64,000 bases of DNA from JAXMDC01 sp046349035 (GCA_046349035.1 JAXMDC010000003.1:682001-746000), one strand, 5' to 3'. Positions 1 to 8,646 are shown, counted from the first letter of the stretch. Notes: generated from the sequence alone by a model not told the origin. Program-made: numbers and translations.

Positions 1-498
1 ATCTACTACGCCGAAAAGCAGATTCTGAAGGCGCTGCCGAAGATGGCCCGCGCAGCGGAATCCAAGGAGCTGCGCGAAGCCTTCGAGAAGCACCGCGACC
101 AGACCGAGGAGCAGATCGCCCGGCTAGAGAGGGTGTTCGAGTTGATCGACAAGCGGGCGCAGGGGAAGTCGTGCGAGGCGATCGTCGGCATCATCGACGA
201 GTCCAAGGAGATCATGGAAGAGTTCAGCAACAGCCCGGCCCTCGATGCCGGCCTGATCGCATCCGGCCAGGCGGTCGAGCACTACGAGATCAGCCGATAC
301 GGCACGCTGCGCGCCTGGGCGCAGCAGCTCGGCCTGAAGGAGGGCGCGGCCCTGCTGGAGGAGACGCTGCAGGAGGAGATCGATACCGACGAGCTGTTGA
401 GCGATATCGCCCAACGGACGGCCAACGCGGTCGCCGAGGGGGGCGCGGCACGGACATCCGGCTCGGCGGGGCGCGGGCAGCGGGCGGCCCAGGCCTGA
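1..498 (+). CDS. YciE/YciF-type ferritin-like protein (DUF892), 5' truncated
   Basis: The frame is open from base 1, so the N-terminus lies outside the window and about 165 residues are visible. The visible start (IYYAEKQILKALPKM) is the typical first helix of the YciE/DUF892 ferritin-like four-helix bundle, with conserved acidic residues and helices rich in Glu, Lys and Ala. Family members are small cytoplasmic proteins linked to stress responses, probably binding a di-metal centre; that function is family knowledge. The last 25 residues are an Ala/Gly/Arg-rich tail outside the bundle. A strong hairpin with a T-run follows the stop codon, so this is the end of its transcript. Family assignment is fairly secure. 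Confidence 0.85.
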   Translation: MYYAEKQILKALPKMARAAESKELREAFEKHRDQTEEQIARLERVFELIDKRAQGKSCEAIVGIIDESKEIMEEFSNSPALDAGLIASGQAVEHYEISRYGTLRAWAQQLGLKEGAALLEETLQEEIDTDELLSDIAQRTANAVAEGGAARTSGSAGRGQRAAQA

Positions 499-528
499 TC
501 GTTCCACACCCTGCCAGGCACACGGAAA

Positions 529-561
529 GGGTCGGGGTCCGCGAGAACCCCGACCCTTTTT
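529..561. terminator. Bidirectional intrinsic terminator
   Basis: A perfect 10-bp stem (GGGTCGGGGT / ACCCCGACCC) with an 8-nt loop is followed by TTTTT on the plus strand; flanking AAA on the other side gives a short T-run on the minus strand. It sits between the convergent YciE-like and MscS-like genes and probably ends both transcripts. Confidence 0.8.
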
Positions 562-581
562 GCTTGCAAGGAGAGGCGGCT

Positions 582-1370
582 CTAGGAGGACTTGCGTGGC
601 GGCAGCGGCTGGGGGCCTCCGCCCGGCGCGGCGACGCGGCGGACGGCGGTTTCGGCGGCGGCGTCGATCTTCGGCGCGTTGGCGCGGATCTTCTGGTGCC
701 AGGAGCGGAGAATCTCCGCCGCCGTCTCCCGCCCGCCGAGGCCGAAGGAGAGGCCGATGGCCAGCGCGGCGGCGCCGACGATGCCCATGAACAGCGTGTT
801 CACCAGGGCCTGGGCAATGCCGATCTGGTTGGCGGCAACGACGATGGCAAACACCCAGACGGCGACCCTGGCGCACTGCGCCATCAGATCGGGATTGGAG
901 AAGCCGGCCTGCGCGACCGAGCCGCGCACCACTCCGGCGGCGGCGTTGGCCAACAGGCCGCCAACCACCAGGACGACGATCCCGACCACCAGGTTCGGCA
1001 GCCACAGCAGCAGCTGGCGCAGCACGTCGGAGACGGCGGGAAGGCCGAGCGCGTCGAAGGCGACGACCAGGGCAACCAGGCGCACGAACCATTTGGCGAC
1101 ATCGCCGATGAAGCCGGCGGCGTCGGTCTCCACGCCCATGCCGTGGACGAAGCCGGAGAAGCCGGAATCGGCCGCCAGGCGGTTGAACTGGACGCGGCGG
1201 AGCACCGCGCCGATCAGCGAGGAGACGGCGGCCGCGATCACCCAGCCGATGATGAGGATGATGGCGAAGCCGAGGATCTTGGGAATAGCGGCAAGGAGGA
1301 CGGCTAGGGCCGCGGCCAGCGAGGTCAGCCCGGCCTCGCTCCAATCGCGAATGCTGGTGAGGGTGTTCAT
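582..1370 (-). CDS. Small MscS-like membrane protein with TM-helix repeats
   Basis: The product is about 262 residues. It has several strongly hydrophobic segments (roughly residues 15-50, 80-110, 120-145 and 165-215) and the MscS-like glycine-rich helix LAIGLSFGLGGRETAAEI near the C-terminus. This matches the conserved TM-helix repeat family (CmpX-like) related to mechanosensitive channels, but it lacks the large cytoplasmic beta/alpha domain of true MscS. The ATG at 1370 is chosen because GGAG lies 8 bases upstream; an in-frame TTG four codons earlier has no such site. It probably sits in the inner membrane; whether it conducts ions is unknown. Confidence 0.75.
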   Translation of the reverse strand: MNTLTSIRDWSEAGLTSLAAALAVLLAAIPKILGFAIILIIGWVIAAAVSSLIGAVLRRVQFNRLAADSGFSGFVHGMGVETDAAGFIGDVAKWFVRLVALVVAFDALGLPAVSDVLRQLLLWLPNLVVGIVVLVVGGLLANAAAGVVRGSVAQAGFSNPDLMAQCARVAVWVFAIVVAANQIGIAQALVNTLFMGIVGAAALAIGLSFGLGGRETAAEILRSWHQKIRANAPKIDAAAETAVRRVAAPGGGPQPLPPRKSS

Positions 1371-1465
1371 GCTCAGCTCCAAAGCGGGTCAGCGCACTTC
1401 CAACGTGGCTTGAGCGGGAAAGTTGCGGCGGGCGCGCCTCCGGCACCCGTCAGGGCCGGCCGCCG

Positions 1466-2670
1466 TCAGCGGTTCAGGCGGAAAATCGCCGCATCGGAAT
1501 TGGGGCGGCCGAGCACCCAGTCGGCGACCATTTCGGCGGCGATCGCGGCGAAGGTGATGCCGTTGCCGCCATAGCCGAGGGCAAGGTGCATGCGCGGCCA
1601 GCGGGGATGCGGGCCGATGGTCGGCAGCCCGTCCGAGCTTGCCGAAAAGACGCCGGCCCAGGCGGTGGCGACCTCGATCTCGGTCAGCGGAAACATCGCC
1701 CGCAGCATGGCGGCCATGGCAGCGATCTTGCCGGGGAGGAGGCGGGCCATGGTCGCCGGATCGCTGGTTTCCTCGTCCTCGCCGCCGAGCAGGATGCGGT
1801 TGTCGAAGGTCGTCCGCATGTAGAAATAAGGGTGACCGCCGGACTCGCAGATGAGGGCGCGGTGCGGCCAGCCGGAGAGCCGCGCGACCGGCTCGGTGGC
1901 GAGGACATAGGTGCTGGTCAGGCGGACGTTGTCGATCTCGATGAGGCGCGTGGTTTCGTAGCCGGCGGCCAGCACCAGGCGGCGGGCGCGGACCAAGAGC
2001 CGCCGGCGGTGCGAATGCGCACGGCCTCGCCATCGGCATCGACCTCCGTCACCCGATCGTTGAGGACGGCGATGCCGCGCCGCTCGGCATAGGCGAGAGC
2101 GGCCCGCGTCAGCCGCACCGGATCGACCTCGGCCGCCTCGGGCGTTCGGGTGGCGAGCGGGCGGGCGAAGGGAAACACCGCCGCGACGTCGCTCTCGGTC
2201 AACAGGTCGATGTCGAAGCCGCCGGCACGCCGGGTCAAGTATTCCCGATAGAGGTCTTGCGCGTCGCCTGCGGTCTGCGCGAGGTAGAAACAGTCGCGGC
2301 GCTGGAAGTCGACGCTCTCGCCGACCGCCTCGGCAACCGCTTCCAGCGTGCCGATCGAGCGGCGCCCGAGCTCGTAGGCGCGATAGGCATCGCGCTCGCC
2401 GCGCTGCTCGATCAGCTGGGTGAGGGGGACGTCCAACTCGTAGGACAGCAGCGCCGTCGAGGCGCAGGTGCTGCCCATCGCCGGCGGCCGCTTGTCGATC
2501 AGCAGCGCCTCGACCGACCGGCTCGCCAGGTGAAAGGCGATCAGCGCGCCGGTGATGCCGGCGCCGATGATCGCGACATTGGTGTCGATGTCGCCGGGCG
2601 GCTCAACGGCAGACTCCGCCGTCGCGCCATCGTCGATGATCCACGACGGCGTCCCGGTGAAAAGCCTCAA
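1466..2670 (-). pseudogene. Frameshifted DadA-like FAD-dependent amine oxidoreductase
   Basis: Two minus-strand frames together make one protein of about 400 residues. The upstream frame carries the Rossmann FAD motif (VAIIGAGITGALIAFHLA) and the body of a glycine/D-amino-acid oxidase (DAO/DadA family). The downstream frame, open to 1466, carries the family C-terminus (FSASSDGLPTIGPHP and LGYGGNGITFAAIAAE). The frames join near 1996, where GGC GGC TCT TGG must be read back one base to give TTG GTC CGC. This is equivalent to a one-base deletion. The apparent start is TTG at 2670, overlapping the stop of the DUF6496 gene (TTGA) with AAGGG just upstream. The frame break may be real decay or a sequencing error; no slippery run is present. 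Substrate is unknown, and electrons would go to quinone or oxygen. Confidence 0.75.
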
Positions 2671-2852
2671 CGGCCCTTCCGCGGCGGCACCTTGTTGCCC
2701 TGCCGGCGGGCCTCGGAAAGGCCGATGGCGATCGCCTGTTTCTTGCTGGTGACCTTCTGGCCGCTGCTGCTCTTCAAGGTCCCGGCCTTGCGCTCGTGCA
2801 TCGCCCTTTCGACCTTGTTCGATGCGGCTTTGGAATACTTCTTGGCGGGCAT
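2667..2852 (-). CDS. DUF6496 family small basic protein
   Basis: A 61-residue, very basic protein (many Lys and Arg) with the pattern VERAMHERKAGTLKSSSG and KVTSKKQAIAIGLSEARRQG. These hallmarks are known from small DUF6496 proteins of alphaproteobacteria. Its role is unknown; the composition suggests nucleic-acid binding, which is inference. GGAG lies about 9 bases before the ATG. The stop codon overlaps the TTG start of the downstream FAD oxidoreductase, so the two are probably translationally coupled. Confidence 0.8.
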   Translation of the reverse strand: MPAKKYSKAASNKVERAMHERKAGTLKSSSGQKVTSKKQAIAIGLSEARRQGNKVPPRKGR

Positions 2853-2946
2853 TGCCTGGCTCCGTCGGCATGAAAAGCAACCGTCGGTGCAAACCCGAAA
2901 CGCTGTGAGAGGTTCCCGCGCCGAGCCGCCGGCACGGCCGCCGCTG

Positions 2947-3075
2947 CTTCAAGCCACCTAAAGTACCTAAAGTACCTAAAGTTCAGCGCCGGGGCGGGAG
3001 CAAAACCCAAGGGCCTCCGGCCGCTTCAGCCGCTTTAGGTACTTTAGGTACTTTAGGTGCTTTAGGTGCTCCGGG
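2947..3075. repeat. Palindromic element with 9-bp tandem arms, copy 1
   Basis: The left arm has three tandem CCTAAAGTA-type units (2957-2981). The right arm has four reverse-complementary units, CTTTAGGTA or CTTTAGGTG (3032-3069). The unpaired centre of about 50 bases is GC-rich and contains GGGAGCAAAACC. Copy 2 lies at 4511-4628 and shares the left arm and adjacent centre almost without change. The whole can fold into a long stem. It occupies most of the gene-free stretch between 2853 and 3197; no other coding signal is seen there. Confidence 0.85.
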
Positions 3076-3197
3076 CGGCCACGCACGCCGGCCGCCATGA
3101 GCGCAGGCGGCCCGCCCTCGCCGACGGTTCCCGGAACCAACCAGCATGACTGCCGGTTACTTCGCCGTGGGGCCAGTCGGTCAGAAAGGTGCTTTGC

Positions 3198-3938
3198 GTG
3201 AAACATACCCTTCTTTGCGGCACAGCCGTGGTGATGCTTGCCTTCGCGTCTGCGGCGTCGGCGCAGATTCAGACGCCGGGCGGTGGCGGGCCGGGCGGCG
3301 GCGCGCAATGCGCCCCGGGAACGCCGAACTGCCCGCCGGTCGCCGGCGGCGCGGGTGGACAGGGCGGCGGCCAGATTCAGGGCGGCGCGGGCGGCGAGGT
3401 GCGGCCGGGCGTCGGCGGTCAGGCCCAGGGCGGCGGCCAGGTCCAGGGCGGCGGCCAGGCCCAGGGCGGCCAGGCCCAGGGCGGCCAGGCCCAGGGCGGT
3501 CAGCCGCAGGGCCAGCAGCCGGGCGCTCCCCGGCCGGGCGGTCAGGCGCAGGGTCAGCAGCCGGGCGGGCAGCAGCCGGGCGGGCAGCAGAACAACCAGG
3601 CGCAGGGTCAGCAGCAGCCGGGCGGGCAGCAGCCGAACACCCAGGCGCAGGGTCAGCAGCAGAACGACCAGACGAATGCGAATGTGACGGTGACGGCGCA
3701 GCAGCGCACCACCATCCGCGATGCCATCGTCTCGGAGCGCGTGGCGCCGACCGCCAACATCAACTTCTCGGTCGATGTCGGCATCGCCGTGCCGCAGGCC
3801 GTCGTGCTGCGGCCGGTGCCGACACGGATCGTGGAACTGCTGCCGGCCTATCGCGGCTACCTGTTCTTCGTCCTGGCGGACGGCCGCATCGTCATCGTCG
3901 AGCCGGCGGCGCGGAAGATCGTGCTCGTGGTCGCCTAG
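3198..3938 (+). CDS. Secreted Gly/Gln-rich protein with C-terminal DUF1236 domain
   Basis: The product is 246 residues. GTG at 3198 is chosen because AAAGG lies 8 bases upstream and it gives a clean signal peptide (MKHTLLCGTAVVMLAFASAASA). Residues of about 25-160 are low-complexity, built of GGQAQ and QQPGG motifs. The last 80 residues are a DUF1236 domain, recognisable from VTAQQRTTIRDAIV, VGIAVPQAVVLRPVP and YRGYLFFVLADGRIVIVEP. DUF1236 proteins are periplasmic or surface proteins of alphaproteobacteria with no known activity. The gene and its neighbour at 4084 are bracketed by the two palindromic elements. Confidence 0.85.
   Translation: MKHTLLCGTAVVMLAFASAASAQIQTPGGGGPGGGAQCAPGTPNCPPVAGGAGGQGGGQIQGGAGGEVRPGVGGQAQGGGQVQGGGQAQGGQAQGGQAQGGQPQGQQPGAPRPGGQAQGQQPGGQQPGGQQNNQAQGQQQPGGQQPNTQAQGQQQNDQTNANVTVTAQQRTTIRDAIVSERVAPTANINFSVDVGIAVPQAVVLRPVPTRIVELLPAYRGYLFFVLADGRIVIVEPAARKIVLVVA
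3400..3675 (+). repeat. Imperfect tandem repeats encoding GGQAQ/QQPGG tracts
   Basis: Short in-frame direct repeats of GGCCAGGCCCAGGGC type, then GGTCAGCAGCCGGGCGGGCA type, fill the middle of the DUF1236 gene. Adjacent copies are near-identical at DNA level, which makes the tract prone to length change by slippage in multiples of three. Confidence 0.8.
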
Positions 3939-4083
3939 CGCGACCCAGTCGCCGGCGGTCGTCTCGCATCGAGAGGCCGCCGGCGGGCTGTTCCACCACG
4001 AGCGATCGGTGGTGCGCCGGGGCGGCGATCGGCCGGCACAGGCGCTCTCCACCTTTCCTCAGAAGTCAGCGGAGGTCGTCGCA

Positions 4084-4473
4084 ATGAACAGAGCCATCAA
4101 CCGAGCGGCGTCGCTGCTGCTGGCGCTCGCCGTCCTTACCCCGTCGGCACCGGCGCTGGCGCAATATGGCGGCGATCCCGGATACGCCGCGCCACGCCAG
4201 TCCACTCCGCCCCGGCAGTCGACCACGCCGCAGCGGTACTACACGCCGGCCCGCTACCTCAGCCCGCGGCAGATCGTGCTCCGGCTGCAGGCTGCAGGCT
4301 GGACACGGGTGCGCGCCGTGGTGCTGCAGCGCGGCGGCTATTACACCGCGCTCGCCGACCGCTATCGCTACACCTTCGCTCCGTCGAACCGCTACCGTTA
4401 CACCTATGCGCTGGTGGTCTCGGCGCGCACCGGTGCGGTCATTCGCTCGCGCGCGCTGTCCGGCCGCTCCTAG
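4084..4473 (+). CDS. Secreted protein of unknown function, PepSY-like fold possible
   Basis: A 129-residue protein beginning with a signal peptide (MNRAINRAASLLLALAVLTP, cleavage after ALA near residue 26). A Pro/Gln/Thr-rich linker follows, then a basic Tyr-rich domain: LSPRQIVLRLQAAGWTRVR, then strands with YYTALADRYRY and YALVVSARTGAVI. The helix followed by strands ending in a TGxV motif resembles small PepSY-like periplasmic proteins, but I am not sure of that. GGAGG lies 8 bases before the ATG. The gene sits between the DUF1236 gene and the second palindromic element and may be co-transcribed with the former. Confidence 0.7.
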   Translation: MNRAINRAASLLLALAVLTPSAPALAQYGGDPGYAAPRQSTPPRQSTTPQRYYTPARYLSPRQIVLRLQAAGWTRVRAVVLQRGGYYTALADRYRYTFAPSNRYRYTYALVVSARTGAVIRSRALSGRS

Positions 4474-4510
4474 CGCCGGCAGGCGAACAGCACCGCGAAG
4501 GCGGCGGGAC

Positions 4511-4628
4511 GCTTCCAAGCCACCTAAAGTACCTAAAGTACCTAAAGTTCAGCGCCGGGCGGGAGCAAAACCGAGGCCTTCCGCCACTTTAGCCGCTTTA
4601 GGTGCTTTAGGTGCTTTAGGTGCTCGGA
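4511..4628. repeat. Palindromic element with 9-bp tandem arms, copy 2
   Basis: The second copy of the 2947-3075 element, in the same orientation. The left arm and adjacent centre (about 45 bases, through GGGAGCAAAACC) match copy 1 except for one missing G. The right arm has three CTTTAGGTG units plus a decayed CTTTAGC unit, against four units in copy 1. It lies in the 248-base gap between two converging genes, where a hairpin could end transcription from both sides. Confidence 0.85.
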
Positions 4629-4721
4629 GCGGCTTCGCCCGCCGCCCCGACCGGGCGACGGGCAGACTTGGATCGAGGGGGCCCCGGCCGGCACTGGATG
4701 CGCCGGCCGGGCGTGCCGCCG

Positions 4722-7700
4722 TCAGTTCGGTTTCCCCAGAGTCGCCGGCGGCGCACGGAAGAGAGTGTTGTTGTTGTTGTTGTTGTTGAACGTCGGCGCG
4801 GACACGCAGCGGAAGGCGTTGGCGCCGGCCGCTTGGCGGGTGGTGTTGGCCGGGCAGACGCAGGTCTTACCGACCACCGTGCCGCCGGTGCAGACGATCT
4901 GCGTCGTCGTCTGCTGGCCGACGCAGCGGAAGGCGTTGGCGCCGGCCGACTGGCGGGTGGTGTTGGCCGGGCAGACGCAGGTGCCGCCGATCACCGAGCC
5001 GCCGGTGCAGACGATTGTCGGTGGCGGCGTGCCAACGCAACGGAAGGCGTTGGTGCCGGCCGACTGGCGGGTGGTGTTGGTCGGGCAGACGCAGGTGCCG
5101 TTGATCACCGAACCGCCGGTGCAGACGATCGTCGGCGGCGGCGTGCCGACGCAGCGGAAGGCGTTGGTGCCGGCCGATTGGCGGGTGGTGTTGGCGGGAC
5201 AGACGCAGGTGCCGCCGACCACCGTGCCGCCGGTGCAGACGAGCGGCGGCGGCTGCTGCGAGCCGACGCAGCGGAAGGCATTGGTGCCGACCGTCTGACG
5301 GGTGGTGTTGGCCGGGCAGATGCAGGTGTTGCCGCTGACCGTGCCGCCGGTGCAGGTGATCTGCGGCGGGTTCTGCGGCGGCGGTGGCGGCGGCGGTGGG
5401 GAACCCGAACAGGCGCGGCCGTTCCAGGTCTGCCCGTCCGGGCAGCAGCCGCCGTTCGGCATGCGCCGTTCGACCGGGCAGACGAGCTGCTGCTGGATGA
5501 CGGCGGCCACCGGCGCGCAGCGCTGCGAGGGGACCTCGATCGTCGCCTCGGCCGTATCGTTCAGCGCGCTGGTGTTCTGCGGGCTGCCGCCGGTCGGGGT
5601 GACGATCCGCACGCGGTTGGTGACCTTGCAGGTCTGGCCGTCGTCGGGGATGCCGACAAAGACCCACAATGGCCCGGCGGTGGCGCCGGGGGCGATGGAG
5701 ATCGGTCCCGGCGTCGTGCAGTCGTAGCCGCCGCCGCCGTCCGGGGCGCAAATCCCCGGTACGAATACCGGCGAGGGCGGCACCGGCGTGAAGCCGACAA
5801 AGGTGTCCTTGATGGTGACGATCCCGTTGAAGGGATTGGCGCCGACATTCTTGATGGTGATGGCGAACGGGCAGGCCCATCCCGGCCCGGTCCGCAAGCG
5901 CACGCAGGCGCCGGGCGCGCCGACCTTGTAGATCTGCAGGTCGGTGTTGCGGCGGGTCGTCGGCCGGCACTCTTCGCTGGGGATGGTCGCCGACACCGTC
6001 AGCGACTGGTCGTCGCCGGCGTTGAAGTTGGCCGGCGTACCGCCGGCGGCGGCGACGATCTTGGCCCGGTTGGTGACGCGGCACTCGCCGAGCTGCTTCA
6101 GCAGTCCCTTGGGGACGGCGACTTGCAGCCACAGCACGACGCTCTGGGTCGGGTTCAAGTGGGCCGCCGGGTAGGTACAACTGACCACCGGGCCGGCGGT
6201 CATGCAGGTCCAGGGCGGATTGTGGGCGATGGCCGACGGGGCGGCGGAGAGCGTATCGGCGACGACGATGTCGCCGGCATAGACGCCGGGGCCGGTGTTG
6301 GTGACCAGCACCGCATAGCCGCACACCCAGGTCGTCGCGTTGTCCTCGCAGACCGGCTGCGCCCGCTTCTCGACCTTGAGATTGGTCCGCTCGCCGCGCG
6401 GCGGCGGGCAGGACGGATCGGGGAAATAGGCGGTCGCGACATCGACATCGTCGCCGGGATTGGCGTCGCCGAGGCCGGCCGGCCAGACCAGCCGGGCGCC
6501 GTTGGCGAGATAGCAGACCTGCCCGCGCTGCGCCGGCAGGAACACCCGGACGGTGAGATCGATGCCGGTCCCCGGCAGGAGGAAGACCGGCGGATAGGCG
6601 CATTGCGCCTCCGTCGGCGTCACCGGCGAGCAGATCCAGGGCGGCTGCGGGCCGTAGGCGATGCTGGCCCCGGCGGGCGTGGCAGGCAGCCAGTCGTCGA
6701 CGACGATCGGACCCCAATAGGGACCGCTGCCGGTGTTGACGACCCGCACGGTGTAGCGGCAGACCACGCCCATCGGCTCGGGCGCGCAGGTATAAGGCGT
6801 CGCCTCCTTGTCGAGGGTGAGGTTGAAGCGGCCGGGCGGGATATAGCCGGGCGGCGGGAAGTAGGGCGGCACGTAGTAGCCCTGGCTGCCTTCGCAGGGC
6901 TGCCAGATCTCCACGTCGCCGACATAACCCTGGTAGGTCGGGTCGTCGAACTTGCCGTCATAGTCGGTGAAGTAGGACGAGAACGGCGGGTCGTTGGCCG
7001 GCCGCACCAGGTTGACGTCGTTGCCCTGGAGGCCATGCACGATCGCCGGCCCGCCGGCGGCCAGCTGTGCCGCCAAGGCCGGGTTGTCGCGCAGCGAATC
7101 GCCGGTCGACCACAGCATCTGGCTGCAGGCGCCGCGGTTGAGCCGGCCGGCGGTGTCGTAGCCGTAGCCGAGGGCGATGCCGCCGACGGCGTTGCGCCCG
7201 GCCGGCCGGAAGCCGATGGCATAGTCCTCCGGCACCGGCACCCAGGTGCCGGGCGTCGCCGGGTCGTCGGGAATCTCCGGCCGATAGCGCACCACCGAGG
7301 ACTGCAGCGGCTCGGCGAAGACCGAATAGTTGTAGCTGCCGCGCTGGGCGCCGCGCTGCGCCAGGATCATCCGCCCTTGCGCGTCGAAGAGGATGTCGCT
7401 GACCGGGTTGGCGCTCGGCAGGCCGCTGACGTCCAGCTCCCAGCGCGGATCGTTGGCGAAGGTTCCGTCGAGGTGGAGGCCGACCGACCAGACCTGCGGG
7501 CCGTCGGCGACGGCATAGAACAGCCGCCCGGCATAGAACGCCATGCCCCAGACGCGGCGCTCTTTCTGGGTGTAGCCCCAGGTCGCCGGGTTCTCCGAAT
7601 CGAATCCCGGATCGGCGATGTTCATGGCGCTGTTGTCGTCGGCGACCGGGGCCAGCCCCCGCGTCGGCCGGCCGATCAGGCCGTGATCGAAGGTGTCGAG

Positions 7701-8384
7701 CAGGAGCCCGGTCGCATCCAGGCGATAGATCAGCCCGGTGTCCAGGTCCGAGACGAAGTACTGGCGGCTGACCTTGTCGTAGACGATGTCGCCGATGCCG
7801 GGGCCGGAATCGGCGCCGATGGTGGTGAAGAGGGTGATCGCGCCGGTCGTGCCGTCGACGCGGTAGATGCTGCCGGGAGCGCCGCCGGCTCCCCATTGCC
7901 CGGCCATGAACTGGGCACCGGGCTTGCCGGTCCGGGTGCGTTTCGGCAGCACCTCGCCGGGGCCCGGCGGGGTGACGATCTGAATGCCGAAGGCCGAGGA
8001 GGCGCCGAGATAGATATTCGGCGCCGGCGCATCGTCGAGGGCGATGGCGAACACCTGGCCGACGGTGCGGGCCGGGGCGGAAAAGACGGTCGGCGCGGGA
8101 ATGAGCTGGCCGGCCGGCGGGCCGGGCGGCTGGAAGCGCTGGATGCGCATCGCCGCGCCGTCGAGATTGATGAAGGTCGAGTCGAGCGGATCGCCGAGGA
8201 CCGGCGGGGCCGGCGGGTTGGTGCCGGCAAAGCCGGTGACGACGGCATCGCCCGGGGCCATGATCGACGGCGCCTGCGCGATGGCCGGCTGCGAGCCGGC
8301 CGCCGCCAACAAGGCTCCCGCCAGGAAAAAGGCTTTCGCAGTGGCAATCGCGCGACCGCCACCGGCACCTGCCAGCCTCGACAT
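4722..8384 (-). CDS. Large secreted surface protein with DUF11-like and Cys-rich repeats
   Basis: The product is 1220 residues. ATG at 8384 has GGAGGGG about 6 bases upstream and starts a signal peptide (cleavage near AIAQ, residue 37). Residues of about 40-570 look like a beta-propeller (VDGTTGAITLF, FVSDLDTGLIYRLDATG). Residues of about 610-1000 hold three DUF11-like beta domains (VRVVNTGSGPY, VLVTNTGPGVY and ITIKNVGANPF, each with paired Cys). After a poly-Pro stretch come five tandem 38-40-residue Cys-rich repeats (VCTGGTVVGGTCVCPANTTR), a run of seven Asn and a short tail. I see no LPXTG or PEP-CTERM sorting signal. The architecture suggests a disulphide-rather-rich surface or extracellular protein, perhaps an adhesin. 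It is transcribed away from the MacAB pair. Confidence 0.75.
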   Translation of the reverse strand: MSRLAGAGGGRAIATAKAFFLAGALLAAAGSQPAIAQAPSIMAPGDAVVTGFAGTNPPAPPVLGDPLDSTFINLDGAAMRIQRFQPPGPPAGQLIPAPTVFSAPARTVGQVFAIALDDAPAPNIYLGASSAFGIQIVTPPGPGEVLPKRTRTGKPGAQFMAGQWGAGGAPGSIYRVDGTTGAITLFTTIGADSGPGIGDIVYDKVSRQYFVSDLDTGLIYRLDATGLLLDTFDHGLIGRPTRGLAPVADDNSAMNIADPGFDSENPATWGYTQKERRVWGMAFYAGRLFYAVADGPQVWSVGLHLDGTFANDPRWELDVSGLPSANPVSDILFDAQGRMILAQRGAQRGSYNYSVFAEPLQSSVVRYRPEIPDDPATPGTWVPVPEDYAIGFRPAGRNAVGGIALGYGYDTAGRLNRGACSQMLWSTGDSLRDNPALAAQLAAGGPAIVHGLQGNDVNLVRPANDPPFSSYFTDYDGKFDDPTYQGYVGDVEIWQPCEGSQGYYVPPYFPPPGYIPPGRFNLTLDKEATPYTCAPEPMGVVCRYTVRVVNTGSGPYWGPIVVDDWLPATPAGASIAYGPQPPWICSPVTPTEAQCAYPPVFLLPGTGIDLTVRVFLPAQRGQVCYLANGARLVWPAGLGDANPGDDVDVATAYFPDPSCPPPRGERTNLKVEKRAQPVCEDNATTWVCGYAVLVTNTGPGVYAGDIVVADTLSAAPSAIAHNPPWTCMTAGPVVSCTYPAAHLNPTQSVVLWLQVAVPKGLLKQLGECRVTNRAKIVAAAGGTPANFNAGDDQSLTVSATIPSEECRPTTRRNTDLQIYKVGAPGACVRLRTGPGWACPFAITIKNVGANPFNGIVTIKDTFVGFTPVPPSPVFVPGICAPDGGGGYDCTTPGPISIAPGATAGPLWVFVGIPDDGQTCKVTNRVRIVTPTGGSPQNTSALNDTAEATIEVPSQRCAPVAAVIQQQLVCPVERRMPNGGCCPDGQTWNGRACSGSPPPPPPPPQNPPQITCTGGTVSGNTCICPANTTRQTVGTNAFRCVGSQQPPPLVCTGGTVVGGTCVCPANTTRQSAGTNAFRCVGTPPPTIVCTGGSVINGTCVCPTNTTRQSAGTNAFRCVGTPPPTIVCTGGSVIGGTCVCPANTTRQSAGANAFRCVGQQTTTQIVCTGGTVVGKTCVCPANTTRQAAGANAFRCVSAPTFNNNNNNNTLFRAPPATLGKPN
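4766..4789 (+). repeat. TTG trinucleotide microsatellite (poly-Asn tract)
   Basis: Eight tandem TTG/GTT units (AAC on the coding strand) encode seven consecutive Asn near the C-terminus of the surface protein. Slippage would change the length of the Asn run without breaking the frame. Confidence 0.85.
4797..5371 (-). repeat. Five tandem Cys-rich coding repeats
   Basis: Five direct repeats of about 114-120 bases encode units with the pattern CTGGxVxxxTCxCPxNTTRQxxGxNAFRC. Units 2 to 4 are nearly identical at DNA level, which points to recent internal duplication or ongoing homogenisation. Each unit has four Cys, probably forming two disulphides. Confidence 0.85.
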
Positions 8385-8646
8385 ACCGTCCCCTCCGCCG
8401 CTTCTCGAATCGGTTGTCCCCACCGACAACCATGCCGACCACGACGCCATGATCCTTGATCCAGAGCAAGAGCGTCGGGGTGGCGAGGGTGGGAAGGCGG
8501 CCCGCCCTGTTGACAGAGCGGTCGGCGGAGGACCTCGGCGCGGCCGGCGACGATGCCCCGAGTTTTGAGGCGCCTCAATGCATCGGATCGCGCCAGCGCG
8601 CAGGAAGCATGCGGGGTGGATTCGTCGAGTAGCCGCCGAGGTTCTC

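Noticed and set aside
3146..4087. Long frames overlapping the DUF1236 gene in other frames
   Set aside because: Arg/Gly-rich shadows of a GC-rich repeat; only the frame with signal peptide and DUF1236 domain is supported.
4797..5371. Regular repeats resembling a CRISPR array
   Set aside because: The repeats are in-frame coding units of about 114-120 bases with no unique spacers, and no cas gene is present.
4620..8459. A plus-strand open frame of 1279 residues antisense to the surface protein gene
   Set aside because: The encoded sequence is Arg/Gly/Ala-rich without motifs, and it mirrors the third-position GC bias of the real minus-strand gene, which has signal peptide and domains.
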